This document shows positions 1-8,735 of a stretch of 64,000 bases of DNA, piece by piece. Within the stretch, counting starts at the first letter, position 1; each line of letters starts with the position of its first letter. The notes under the pieces are model-generated. The model had not been told where the DNA came from. It ran no database searches and saw only the letters and a list, made by a program, of their open reading frames with translations. The stretch is taken from the NCBI RefSeq assembly GCF_004514425.2, contig NZ_MYFN02000017.1, positions 19,052 to 83,051 of the forward strand, in the 5' to 3' direction. A program made the position numbers and the translations under genes. Source of the DNA: Shinella sumterensis. GTDB taxonomy: Bacteria; Pseudomonadota; Alphaproteobacteria; Rhizobiales; Rhizobiaceae.

Positions 1-153
1 TCTGACTGCGACCAACCTTCCCGATCGGCGAAGGCATGGCAAGTGGGTGGAGATTGATGCGCATTCTTCCGGTTGTGCATTTGACTTGCACATTTTCTTT
101 TGGTTGTATTTTCGCATCGTCCTCAATCGAAAGAATCACATCTTGGAGGCTGC
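1..153. other. Upstream non-coding stretch before the polysaccharide genes
   Basis: No convincing gene is visible here. The stretch is T-rich around 80-120 and ends with a GGAGG ribosome binding site (about 145-149) for the acyltransferase that starts at 154. A promoter for the first polysaccharide genes could lie here, but I cannot place its boxes with confidence. Confidence 0.4.
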
Positions 154-1029
154 ATGAGCGTGTTGGGTCCGCTTCCCGAAGGTCTCGTCTGCCGCCCGAT
201 CGAAGAGGCGGATTGGCCAGGCGTTATCGATTGCCTTCGGCGCGGATTTCCCGAGCGGTCGCAGCGCCATTGGGAGGGGGCGCTTGAACGCATGTCAGGC
301 TGTGCCGCCGTGCAGGACCTGCCGCGCTACGGCTATCTCTTGGATTGCGAAGGCCGTGTCGTTGGCGTGCTGCTGGCTTTGTACTTTCGCCATCCGGGCG
401 ATGCCATTCGCTGCAACCTCTCGAGCTGGGCGGTGGACGAGGAGTTCCGCTCCTATGCGGGAAAGCTCATCATGACGGCAATGCGCCGCCGGGATGTCAC
501 CTTTCTGTCGATCACGCCGGCGCCCGTGACGCTGAAGGTGACAGAGGCATTGCGGTTCCGCCGTTTTGCTGAGGGGCAGCAGGCCTTTGTGCCGCTCCTC
601 AGCCGGGCGACGGGGGCGATCCGCGCGGTCGTTGCACGGCCGGGGCTCGCGGAACTCGACAGACTGCCGGAAGAAGACCGCACCCTCCTGCTCGACCATG
701 CCGCCCTCGGCTGCGATTCGGTCGTCTGTCTGGACGGAGACGATGCTTACCCCTTCGTTCTCAAGCCGCGACGCGTGTTGCGCGGCCTCATTCCATGCAG
801 CCAGGTCATCTACTGCCGCTCGCATGCGGATCTAAGCCGATGCGCCCATGCGCTCGGGCGTCATCTCGCGCGCAAGGGGCTGTTCTTCGCCGTTGTCGAT
901 GCCTGCGGACCTGTGCCGGGGCTGACGGGGCGCTATTTTGCCGGTGTTGGACCCAAATATGCGAAAGGGCCCAATCCACCCTGGCCGGGTGACCTTGCGT
1001 TCACGGAATTCGCGGTCTTCGACGCCTGA
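154..1029 (+). CDS. GNAT-like acyltransferase of polysaccharide cluster
   Basis: This is a 291-residue soluble protein. Its N-terminal half looks like an acyl-CoA N-acyltransferase fold, with a GYLLDCEGRVVGVLLALYF strand pattern and a WAVDEEFRSYAGKLIM stretch resembling the acetyl-CoA loop. I chose the ATG at 154, not an in-frame earlier one near 100, because GGAGG at about 145-149 is well spaced for 154. The stop overlaps the start of the next gene by one base (TGATG), so the two are probably translationally coupled. Together with that gene and the minus-strand glycosyltransferase and flippase, it probably decorates an exopolysaccharide or lipid-linked sugar. The acyl donor and acceptor cannot be read from the sequence. 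Confidence 0.6.
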   Translation: MSVLGPLPEGLVCRPIEEADWPGVIDCLRRGFPERSQRHWEGALERMSGCAAVQDLPRYGYLLDCEGRVVGVLLALYFRHPGDAIRCNLSSWAVDEEFRSYAGKLIMTAMRRRDVTFLSITPAPVTLKVTEALRFRRFAEGQQAFVPLLSRATGAIRAVVARPGLAELDRLPEEDRTLLLDHAALGCDSVVCLDGDDAYPFVLKPRRVLRGLIPCSQVIYCRSHADLSRCAHALGRHLARKGLFFAVVDACGPVPGLTGRYFAGVGPKYAKGPNPPWPGDLAFTEFAVFDA

Positions 1030-2519
1030 TGAGCGGCCGGCGCCTTGCGATCGATGTCATTGTTCCGGCCCGCGGCGCGCAGTACTGGCATGAAGTCCTG
1101 ATCGAGCGCCTGACGGCGGCCGGGCATGCGGTGGCTGTCGCCCTTGATCCCGTTGCGGACGGGTGGCCGGCTTGGGCGAACGGTACGCTTGCACTCGAAC
1201 ACCGGCTTTTCCGCCGACGCGCGCGGGCGCTGGCATCACAGATCGACCCGCCTATGCGCGGCGTTCCGCATGTCGCGACGAACCTGCGCGTCGATCTTGC
1301 CGGACATGCACCCGTGCGGGACGCGCCAACCCTCGCATTGCGGTTTGATGGCGCATACGACGCTCGCGCCGTCCCGGCGCTGGTTGCGGCAGGCCGGCTA
1401 CCGGTGCTGGACGTGGTGCTCGATGGCGCGCACGTCGTCGGCAGGGCCTGGCCGATGATCGACCGGCGCGAAGCCGCGTCGCTTGGGGTGGAGGATGTTC
1501 TTGCCCGAGCGATAACGGCGCTGGTGTCGGCGGTGGAGGCGTTTGCAGCAGACCGGCTCGACCGGCTCGAAGCCATCGCCCCGCTCCAAGCAGACCATCG
1601 GCTTCTGCCTGCTTATCTGACGAGCGCCCTGCCGCGCCTTGGCCGGGAGGCCTGGCGGCGGCTTCGCTTCCGGCAGGCGCACTGGCAGGTCGGCTATCGT
1701 TTCCATGACGGCCCCGGCGTGGCCGATACCGGCAGGCTCGGGACTGGATGGACCTTGCTTGCGGATGCGGGAGATCGCTTTTATGCCGATCCCTTCGTCT
1801 TCCATTGGCAGGACCGCGCCTTCCTCTTCGTCGAGGATTATCTGCACGCAGCCGCCAAGGCGGTGATATCCGTCGTGCCGTTCAACGCGGCCGGCATTCC
1901 ACAGTCGGCCCGTGTGGTTCTGGAAGAACCGCACCACCTGTCCTATCCCCAGGTGTTCACGCGGGATGGGGCGATCTGGATGCTGCCGGAGGCGAGCGCC
2001 AGCGGGAAGCTCACCCTTTACCGCGCCGAGGCCTTCCCGGATCACTGGCGGGCGGAGGCTGTTCTCGCCGAAGGTGAGATATCCGACGCGACCCTGCTCG
2101 CACACGGTGGACGGCTGTGGCTTTTCGCAACGGACAGGGACGGCTTCGGCAGCACATCCGATACGCTCGTGGTTTTCGAGGCCGAGGCGCTTGCCGGCCC
2201 CTGGTGGCCGCACCCGCTGAACCCGATCCTGATCGATCGCCGGCGGGCGCGGCCGGGCGGCGCTTTCGTGCGCGACCGGGCGGGGCGGTTATTCCTGCCG
2301 GTTCAGGATGGCACGCTGGGCTATGGCGGGGGGCTGGGATTGTCGGAACTGCTCTTACTCGACAGCGATACCGTTCATCTTTCACCACCACACCCCATCG
2401 TTGCCGACGGGGATTGGCCCTATCCACGCATTCACACGCTCAACCGCTCTGGTCCGCTCGAGGTGATCGACGGGATCGTGCCGGTTCGAAAGCCGTTGTT
2501 CGAAAACAGGGCTTCATAG
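1029..2519 (+). CDS. GINT1-N-like beta-propeller protein, sugar transfer or modification
   Basis: The protein has 496 residues and no signal peptide or membrane segment. The C-terminal half (roughly residues 210-480) has repeated blades with motifs such as RFYADPFVF, HHLSYPQVF, ISDATLL and HPLNPI. These resemble the five-bladed domain found at the N terminus of glucosamine inositolphosphorylceramide transferase and in bacterial polysaccharide loci, sometimes fused to formyltransferases. The N-terminal 200 residues (IDVIVPARGAQYWHEVLIERL) could be a degenerate formyltransferase-like or glycosyl-binding region. It is coupled to the acyltransferase upstream. Its last 88 bases overlap the end of the convergent glycosyltransferase. 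A role in sugar modification or transfer is inferred from family resemblance and neighbours; the substrate is unknown. Confidence 0.55.
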   Translation: MSGRRLAIDVIVPARGAQYWHEVLIERLTAAGHAVAVALDPVADGWPAWANGTLALEHRLFRRRARALASQIDPPMRGVPHVATNLRVDLAGHAPVRDAPTLALRFDGAYDARAVPALVAAGRLPVLDVVLDGAHVVGRAWPMIDRREAASLGVEDVLARAITALVSAVEAFAADRLDRLEAIAPLQADHRLLPAYLTSALPRLGREAWRRLRFRQAHWQVGYRFHDGPGVADTGRLGTGWTLLADAGDRFYADPFVFHWQDRAFLFVEDYLHAAAKAVISVVPFNAAGIPQSARVVLEEPHHLSYPQVFTRDGAIWMLPEASASGKLTLYRAEAFPDHWRAEAVLAEGEISDATLLAHGGRLWLFATDRDGFGSTSDTLVVFEAEALAGPWWPHPLNPILIDRRRARPGGAFVRDRAGRLFLPVQDGTLGYGGGLGLSELLLLDSDTVHLSPPHPIVADGDWPYPRIHTLNRSGPLEVIDGIVPVRKPLFENRAS

Positions 2520-3589
2520 GCTGCGCACATGGCTGCGGGTGAATACTGTTCCCGTAACTGGCGCCCGGCCCTCGCGAGCGTCGCAGCGAGTGCGGGATTT
2601 GCGAAGACCTGCGCAAGGCCGGCCGCGATTCCGTCGGCATCCGGCGGCACGAACAGCGCAGCCGGGCGTCCATCGGCTGTGGTCAGAACCTCGCGCAGCA
2701 CGTCCAGGTCGCTCGACACGATCGGCAGCCCGGCGATGGCAGCTTCCACGACCGCAAGGCCAAACGTCTCCGTCGTCGATGAAAAGGCATAGACATCGCC
2801 CGCCGCGAGAAAGTCGTGGATGCCAGCAGGGGAGAGTTCGCCGACGAGATGGAGGCGGCTTTGCACATTGAGCCGCGCGGCAAGCGCGAGGAGCATTTCC
2901 TTCTCCGGACCCGTGCCGGCGATGGCAAGATGCACGTGCGGAAGCATCGCTAGCGCCCCCACAAGGGCGGTGTGGTTCTTCGAAGGCGCCAGCCGGCCGG
3001 TCGAGATCGCGAGCGGAACGCCAATTGGCAGTCCGAACGCCGCGCGCGCCCGCTTCCTGGCCGGCAGCCGCGCCGGCGCGGGCACACCGTGATCGATTCG
3101 TTTCAGGCGCTTGCGGTAGGCAGCGGGAAAGGCGGCGAACTGTGCTTCGGTCCAAGCGGAGTTCACGATGTTGACGTGATACATACCGGCCATGCCCATG
3201 AGCTTGTCGACCTGCGTGAGCAAGCCACGCAGGCCGCGGCCCTGGGGTGCGCCGCTCTGGTTGGCGACGATGGCCCCTACACCGCAGAGCCGAGCGGCAA
3301 GCGTTCCAGCGATATTGCCGTAATGCTGGAAGGACACGACGGCATCGGGCCTGATCTTGCGCACGTGGTCGATGAGGCCGAGCACCGCCAGCACCTGCTC
3401 AAGCACGCCACGCGGCGGGTGCATGAGGATGAAGTCGGCATGGGGATCGCGGTCATAGACGGCGGTCTTGCGATACAGGAAGACCGTGCGGACGTCATGG
3501 CCGCGGGCTCGAAGCCCTTCGCCCACCATATCGGAAATGCGTTGCGCGCCGGCGGCTTCCGCCTGCGTCTGGACCTGGAGGATTTTCAT
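2432..3589 (-). CDS. Glycosyltransferase family 4 (GT-B fold)
   Basis: The protein has 385 residues beginning MKILQVQTQAEAAGAQR, a typical GT-B N terminus that carries the acceptor-side Rossmann fold. The C-terminal donor domain shows AISTGRLAPSKNHTALV, LHLVGEL and the EX7E motif (TTETFGLAVVEAAIAG) used for nucleotide-sugar binding in the GT4 family. It is expected to add one sugar to a lipid-linked repeat unit on the cytoplasmic face. The start overlaps the flippase stop by four bases (ATGA), which indicates an operon of flippase then glycosyltransferase. An AAAGG-like ribosome binding site lies inside the end of the flippase gene. A longer open frame upstream is only read-through in the flippase region. 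Sugar specificity cannot be deduced. Confidence 0.85.
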   Translation of the reverse strand: MKILQVQTQAEAAGAQRISDMVGEGLRARGHDVRTVFLYRKTAVYDRDPHADFILMHPPRGVLEQVLAVLGLIDHVRKIRPDAVVSFQHYGNIAGTLAARLCGVGAIVANQSGAPQGRGLRGLLTQVDKLMGMAGMYHVNIVNSAWTEAQFAAFPAAYRKRLKRIDHGVPAPARLPARKRARAAFGLPIGVPLAISTGRLAPSKNHTALVGALAMLPHVHLAIAGTGPEKEMLLALAARLNVQSRLHLVGELSPAGIHDFLAAGDVYAFSSTTETFGLAVVEAAIAGLPIVSSDLDVLREVLTTADGRPAALFVPPDADGIAAGLAQVFANPALAATLARAGRQLREQYSPAAMCAAYEALFSNNGFRTGTIPSITSSGPERLSV

Positions 3590-4941
3590 GGCCGGCCTTT
3601 CTGGGTTGTGCGGAGGGCGAGGTGCCGCCGTCCTGGGAGGAAACCGAGGATGGAGGGATCGACGCCGATCTTGCGGCGGGTGATGCTGGCGCCGGCGAGG
3701 CACCAAAGCGCTGTCGTGCCGGCCATGCCGATCGCAGCACCCGCCGGTCCGTGGGTGAGGGCAAGCGCGGCGGTCACCGCAAGCCCAAGGCCGTTCGCGA
3801 CGACGAGCGTGCGAAAGAGTTCGCGTTGCAGGCCCGTCAGCTGCATGGTGAGTTCCGTTGGCCCGCAGGCGGTGCCGACGAGCACGCCGAGCCCGAGAAT
3901 GACCAGCACGCCATGCATGGCCGGGGTGGCGTAGGCGGGATCGAAGAGCGCCAGTATCGGGCTGCCTGCGACGACGAGCGCCGCAAGCACGGCGAGTGCG
4001 GCGGCAAAGCCGGTCATGGCGACGAGGCCGGTTATGCGCTGCACATGGACCCGGTCGCCGGCATGGAAAGCGGCGGAGATCTGCGGTGCGGCCGCCTGGT
4101 TGATGCCGTTCAGCGCAAGTGCCGCAAGGCGCGTGATGCGATCGGCCACGAAGACCGCGCCTGCCGTTTCCGGGCCGAGCAGCGCTGCGACGACGAGCGT
4201 GCTTGCCTGCCCAAGGGCCGGCGGCAGGGCGGTGACGCCCCACAAGCCCAGAGACACAGCGCGGAATTCAGCGGCCTCTCCGGCGCTGAGAGGGGTTTGC
4301 GGCACCTGCAGCGTGTCACGCAGCAATGTCACCGTCTGGGGCAGGACGCTGGCAATGAGCAGCAGGGCGGTCAGCCAGAGGGCGGTGACCGCGGTCATGT
4401 CCGTCGCGAGGCGCCCGGCGATGACAAAGACGAAGATGCTCAGGACGCGCCAGACGACGTCCCGCGGCAGCAGGCTGCTGACGACGGCGCCTTTTGCACG
4501 CATGGCGCAGGCGCTGAATTCCGACCAGCCGAGTGCCGCCGCAAGAAGGGCGGTCGCTGCCATGATCGCCGGCCATTCGGGGCCAAGCGAGAGCGGAAGC
4601 GCGCTTGCCGCCAGAACCACGAGAGCCGCGACGGCGACGGCGGCCGCCGTGATGCGGATGGACAGAGCCATCATTGTGTTGGCGCGGCCGTCGTCACGGC
4701 TTCCGGCATATTGCGGCCAGAAGCGCAGGACGGCGGCATGCTGGCCGGCGAGCGAGAAAAAGGAGACGAGGCTTGCGCCGGCATAGGCGGTGCTGAACAG
4801 GCCGAACTGACGCTCGTCCATGGTGGCGGCGACAACGACGAAAACCGTGAAGGTGAGGGCGGCGCTCGCGAGCTTCACCACGCCTGCGGCCACGCCCTTG
4901 CCGGCGAGCACATGGAGGGAAAGCATCGGGCGCTGGCTCAT
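3586..4941 (-). CDS. Polysaccharide flippase, Wzx-like
   Basis: This 451-residue, very hydrophobic protein has about twelve membrane segments and the layout of the MOP/MATE superfamily of polysaccharide exporters. The first helix pair (VVKLASAALTFTVFVVVA, then QFGLFSTAYAGASLVSFFSLAGQHA) is characteristic of Wzx-type flippases. The expected role is moving undecaprenyl-diphosphate-linked oligosaccharide across the inner membrane for Wzy-type polymerisation. The gene is divergent from the Wzc-like gene at 5123 and coupled to the downstream glycosyltransferase. The flippase, co-polymerase and polymerase together make a coherent Wzx/Wzy set. The identity of the glycan is unknown, since no complete sugar-nucleotide pathway lies in the window. 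Confidence 0.82.
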   Translation of the reverse strand: MSQRPMLSLHVLAGKGVAAGVVKLASAALTFTVFVVVAATMDERQFGLFSTAYAGASLVSFFSLAGQHAAVLRFWPQYAGSRDDGRANTMMALSIRITAAAVAVAALVVLAASALPLSLGPEWPAIMAATALLAAALGWSEFSACAMRAKGAVVSSLLPRDVVWRVLSIFVFVIAGRLATDMTAVTALWLTALLLIASVLPQTVTLLRDTLQVPQTPLSAGEAAEFRAVSLGLWGVTALPPALGQASTLVVAALLGPETAGAVFVADRITRLAALALNGINQAAAPQISAAFHAGDRVHVQRITGLVAMTGFAAALAVLAALVVAGSPILALFDPAYATPAMHGVLVILGLGVLVGTACGPTELTMQLTGLQRELFRTLVVANGLGLAVTAALALTHGPAGAAIGMAGTTALWCLAGASITRRKIGVDPSILGFLPGRRHLALRTTQKGRP

Positions 4942-5122
4942 CGTCTATCCTTCGGTTGTATGACTTTAGGAAATCCCTTAATGCGTGTGTTTACGAATAA
5001 CACAACCCATGAGGCACAATTCAAAAAGATACACCTTATGGTTACTTTCTGCGGTTACGGTAACCTTGGGTAGTGGTTGACGGCGCGGCTTATGCTCGCC
5101 CCGGTTCACATGGACGGCAGGG
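4942..5122. promoter_or_regulatory. Divergent promoter region with GGTTAC palindrome
   Basis: This AT-rich gap lies between the divergent flippase and Wzc-like genes and must hold promoters for both. It contains a perfect 13-base palindrome, GGTTACGGTAACC (5053-5065), and a further GGTTAC copy at 5040-5045, thirteen bases before the first arm. This arrangement suggests a regulator site with an auxiliary half-site. I do not recognise the cognate regulator. Confidence 0.5.
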
Positions 5123-7183
5123 ATGACTGCACTTGCATCGGCCGGGAGTTTTCTCCCGCCATTGTTCGACGTCGGAGACCTCTCGGCGCGCCTTTGGCGC
5201 GGGCGCTGGCGGGTGTTGTTCTGTGTGGGCGCCGCTCTTTCGCTGGCGCTGCTTTATCTTGCCATGACGACGCCGACCTATACGGCGACGGCGTCCTTGC
5301 TCGTCGACCCGCGAGATGCGCGCTCCACCCAGTTCGAGACGGTTCTGCCCGGTATCGGCGCCGACAGCGCAGCCGTCGCAAGCCAGGTCTTCGTCATCGA
5401 GTCGCGGGATCTGCTGATGCGCGTGTTCGAAAGCCAGCGCATCGCGCAGGATCCGGAATTCTCAGATCCCGGCATCCTCTCCTTCCTGACGGGGGCAGGC
5501 GGCCGGGAACGGGATGCCATCTTCCGCCGTTTCGAAAAGCGCGTGTCCGTGGAACGCGCAGGATTGACCTATGTGATCAAGGTCGGCTTCAAGTCCCGCT
5601 CCGCGCAGAAGGCAGCCGCAATCGCCAATGCGATCGTGGCACGTTACACCGCGGGTCTTGCCGGCGAGCGCGAGAACGCCAATGACGACGTCAATGCACG
5701 CCTGCAGGGAAGGCTTTCCAACCTCCAGCGCAATGTCGCCGAAGCGGAGCGTGCCGTCGCCGATTTCAAGGTTCGGCACGAACTTCTCGATCCCGCAGCC
5801 GGCGGCACGCTGCAATCGCAGATCGACCAGCTCACCACGCAGGTGATCGACGCGCGAGCCAAGGCCGATGCCGCGCGGGGGCGCTACGAACAGGCGGTCG
5901 CGGCTGAGCGGGCGCAGCCGGGCGCGGCAAGGCTTTCGGAAATCGTCTCGTCGGTCGCTCTGGACGGACTGCGCGCCGATTACAACCAGCGCGCCGCGGC
6001 CATCGCCAATGCCGATACGGTCTATCAGCCTCATCATCCGACCGTGCGCCGCCTCCGATCGGAACTGTCCCGGACCAAGGCGTTGATGACCGCCGAAGCC
6101 GGGCGCATCACGCGCGAGCTGAAAGCAAAGCGGGACCTGGCCGACGACGCCGTCCGGGTTCTTGAAACCAAGCTCGTCGAGATGCGCGCCAAGTCGCAGG
6201 CGGCCGATGCGGCGCGTGTGGAACTGCGCCGGCTGGAAGCAAAGGCAGAGGCGGCCCGCACAGTGCTGGACGATGTGCTGAAACGGACGGAGGAGACCGC
6301 ACAGATGCGGGGTCTCCAGCTGTCCGAGGCAAGGGTGATCGGCGTTGCGTCGCCGCCCGTCCAGCCGTCCTGGCCGACACCCGCGCTTATCCTGCCGGTC
6401 AGCGCCGCCATCGGCTTCCTTGCGGGGTGTGGGCTTGCCGCGGCAGGCGGATCCGTCCCGTCGGGCCGCGCCGAAGACAAGCCGGTGGATATGCGCGCGC
6501 ACCGATCGCTCTCAGGCAGCCAGGCCGTGCCCGTCCATCTCGGCCGCTATGAACTTCCGGGTTTGCCGGGATCGAGTATCCCCGCCCGCATCCGCGCCAT
6601 GAGGCGGCGGCTTCTCCAGCCAGCCGGAGCCGTCTTTTCCAGAAGCACGCTCCAGCTCATCCGGCGTATCGTCGCTCGTCTCGAAGAGCATCCGGCGCCC
6701 TACACGCTGCTGGTCTCCTCCGTGAACAGTTCATCGGAAGCGCAACTGACAGGCGCGATGATCGGTCTTGGGCTACAGCAAGCGGGCCAGAAGGTCCTCA
6801 TCGTCGAATTCGTGAAACACGGACGCTCCGGTTCGGTCATGGCCGGGGTATCCGTCAACGGGGCAAGCGGCCTGCCGACCATCGTACGGCCGCTTGCCCC
6901 GGGCACGGACGGCACGGCCTTCATGCTTGAGGATCATCTCGCCGACGGCTTCGATTTTATCCTGTTGCTCGCGCCGCCGAGTGATTTTCATGGATGGGAA
7001 ACGGCTTTTTTCGCCTCCGCCGATCTGATGCTGTTCACCTTCACGCCGGCGGATGCCGGTGCGCGGATGCGCGACCAGCTGCGCCACAAACTTCGAGACG
7101 ATGACGTGAAACGAAGTGCGACCCTTATCGTCGCCGTCGATGATGATCCCGCTATCAAAGACCGATCTGATGGCGAAGGTTGA
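5123..7183 (+). CDS. Wzc/GumC-like polysaccharide co-polymerase with degenerate kinase domain
   Basis: The protein has 686 residues. It has an N-terminal Wzz domain with a first membrane helix at about residues 27-47 and a VDPRDARSTQFE segment typical of chain-length determinants. A long coiled-coil periplasmic region follows (about 175-400), then a second helix at about 415-440 after a PxxP stretch (PPVQPSWPTPALILP). The cytoplasmic C-terminal part (about 520-680) resembles the BY-kinase ATPase fold. However, the position of the Walker A loop reads SSVNSSSEAQLTG, with no GKS/T, and there is no tyrosine-rich tail, so it is unlikely to be an active kinase. The role is control of polymer length and export together with the polymerase that follows. 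A GGCAGGG sequence abuts the chosen ATG closely, so the exact start is a little uncertain. Confidence 0.78.
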   Translation: MTALASAGSFLPPLFDVGDLSARLWRGRWRVLFCVGAALSLALLYLAMTTPTYTATASLLVDPRDARSTQFETVLPGIGADSAAVASQVFVIESRDLLMRVFESQRIAQDPEFSDPGILSFLTGAGGRERDAIFRRFEKRVSVERAGLTYVIKVGFKSRSAQKAAAIANAIVARYTAGLAGERENANDDVNARLQGRLSNLQRNVAEAERAVADFKVRHELLDPAAGGTLQSQIDQLTTQVIDARAKADAARGRYEQAVAAERAQPGAARLSEIVSSVALDGLRADYNQRAAAIANADTVYQPHHPTVRRLRSELSRTKALMTAEAGRITRELKAKRDLADDAVRVLETKLVEMRAKSQAADAARVELRRLEAKAEAARTVLDDVLKRTEETAQMRGLQLSEARVIGVASPPVQPSWPTPALILPVSAAIGFLAGCGLAAAGGSVPSGRAEDKPVDMRAHRSLSGSQAVPVHLGRYELPGLPGSSIPARIRAMRRRLLQPAGAVFSRSTLQLIRRIVARLEEHPAPYTLLVSSVNSSSEAQLTGAMIGLGLQQAGQKVLIVEFVKHGRSGSVMAGVSVNGASGLPTIVRPLAPGTDGTAFMLEDHLADGFDFILLLAPPSDFHGWETAFFASADLMLFTFTPADAGARMRDQLRHKLRDDDVKRSATLIVAVDDDPAIKDRSDGEG

Positions 7184-8687
7184 AATCGCAGCTCCGGCCT
7201 CTCTTCAGCCTCATGCGCTCGGGCCGGTCGTCGAGCCGGCCGACGGCGCCTTTCATCTCTTCCTGGCCCTCATGACGATCATCGTCGCAGTGGCGTCGTT
7301 CGCCGTATGGACGCCCTTCGGCGTCGTCGCCACGGGTCTCCTGACGGCCGTTCTTGCCATTGCCGTGCCACCGGCGCTGCCGGCGGTCATCGCCTGCGCG
7401 TTCCTGTTTCAAAATCTCGTCGTCGCGTGGTTCACCCCGTTCGTGCCTGACGATGGCACGTTCGATGCATTGCGCGGCGCCAACTTCGTCATCCTGATGA
7501 CAGGCTTCGGCCTCTTTGTGCTGGCGGCATTCTCGCCCCGGGTTCGTTCAGTGTCGGGGCTGCGGCTATGGCTGGTCATGACCCTCGTTCTCTGCCTTGT
7601 GATCTTGCTTTATCTTTTGCTCGGCGCGGTCCGTGGCGAGCCGCGGGATGCGATCGTTTACTTCCGAAACACGATCACCCCGATCGCCTGCTTTCACATC
7701 GCGATCGTTGCCGCCACGCTCTACCGCGTGGACCTGCGGTTGCCGATGATCTGCCTTTGCATCATCGCGATGGCCTACGGCTATTTCGAGCAGGTCTTTC
7801 GCATGGATTTCCTGGGGCTTTTCCATGGCGATCTCTATGTCCAGCGGGGCCTCAAGGCACAGATCGAGGCGGGCGTCTGGGAGAAGACCCTGCGGGAGAC
7901 GGGTTTCGTGCTGCGGGGGCTGGAAGACACCATGACGGCAACCTTCTTCAACACCGCCCTGTTCGGCGATGCGCTGCCGCGGATCTTCCGCAATGCCGGG
8001 CCGAATTTCCATCCGATCAGCTATGCCTATGCTCTCAGCCTCTCATCCGCCTGGCTGCTTTTCCGGGGGCATCGCGCGCTGCCGCTTGCCGCCTTTCCGC
8101 TTCTGTTGCTGATCGGCTCCAAGGGGGCAGCCTTCCTGCTGTGCGTTGCACTGATAAGCCGCCTTCTCTGGCGGGCGTCCAGCCTCCGCCTGACGCTCGC
8201 CGTCGTCCTTTCGCTTGCCACAGTGTGGACGCTCGCCGCCACCGTCTATGGTGCGCGCCATGGCGATTACCATGTGCTCGGATTCTTTGCAGGCATTCGC
8301 GATTTTCTGGGCAACCCGCTCGGGCAGGGGCTCGGCATTGGCGGCAATCTCTCAAGCGACGGCGCCAATCTGGACTGGGACCGTGCGCAGGGGGAGGGCA
8401 TCTCGGCGGTTCCCGTCGAAAGCGCGGTGGGCGTGATGCTCTCGCAGATGGGGATCGGCAGCCTCGCCTTCTTCGGCTTCCTGGCCGGCATAGTCGTCGC
8501 CGCCGGCCGCCGGCTGTCGGAGACGGGGGAGCCCGATTTCCTCTTCGCCTTCGTCACCGTCGTTACGATCTGCGCGAATGCCGTGCTGCAGGAAGAGGCG
8601 TTCTACGCGCCGTTGGCGCTCGGCTTCTGCCTGCTGCTGGTCGGCGTTTCCTTCGGCACGCATATCCGCGAGCAGCGGAGGTCGTGA
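7170..8687 (+). CDS. O-antigen/EPS polymerase or ligase (Wzy/ExoQ-like) membrane protein
   Basis: The protein has about 505 residues and ten to twelve hydrophobic helices, with an extended periplasmic loop in the middle (about residues 220-280). The ending region LGQGLGIGGNLSSDGANLD followed by ESAVGVMLSQMGIGSLAFFGFLAG fits the Wzy/WaaL family, where a late loop and a conserved glycine-rich turn carry catalysis. The frame is open upstream to 7116, but those codons lie inside the Wzc-like gene. I prefer ATG 7170 (MAKVEIAAPA), which overlaps the previous stop by 14 bases. ATG 7140 is also possible. It is predicted to polymerise the flipped repeat units. Polymerase and ligase cannot be told apart by eye. 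Confidence 0.72.
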   Translation: MAKVEIAAPASLQPHALGPVVEPADGAFHLFLALMTIIVAVASFAVWTPFGVVATGLLTAVLAIAVPPALPAVIACAFLFQNLVVAWFTPFVPDDGTFDALRGANFVILMTGFGLFVLAAFSPRVRSVSGLRLWLVMTLVLCLVILLYLLLGAVRGEPRDAIVYFRNTITPIACFHIAIVAATLYRVDLRLPMICLCIIAMAYGYFEQVFRMDFLGLFHGDLYVQRGLKAQIEAGVWEKTLRETGFVLRGLEDTMTATFFNTALFGDALPRIFRNAGPNFHPISYAYALSLSSAWLLFRGHRALPLAAFPLLLLIGSKGAAFLLCVALISRLLWRASSLRLTLAVVLSLATVWTLAATVYGARHGDYHVLGFFAGIRDFLGNPLGQGLGIGGNLSSDGANLDWDRAQGEGISAVPVESAVGVMLSQMGIGSLAFFGFLAGIVVAAGRRLSETGEPDFLFAFVTVVTICANAVLQEEAFYAPLALGFCLLLVGVSFGTHIREQRRS

Positions 8688-8697
8688 AGGGAAGGAG

Positions 8698-8726
8698 GGT
8701 ACGGCCTGCCTGTCGCGGGCCGTACC
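8698..8726. terminator. Inverted repeat between convergent polymerase and putA
   Basis: A nine-base stem (GGTACGGCC with GGCCGTACC) closes an eleven-base loop in the short gap between two convergent genes. No clear T-run follows on either strand, so it may be a weak or factor-assisted terminator. Confidence 0.4.
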
Positions 8727-8735
8727 ACTACAGCG

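Noticed and set aside
3622..5073. A 483-codon plus-strand frame across the flippase gene
   Set aside because: The translation is low-complexity Arg/Gly/Asp-rich sequence with no membrane or enzyme features; the minus strand encodes a clear flippase.
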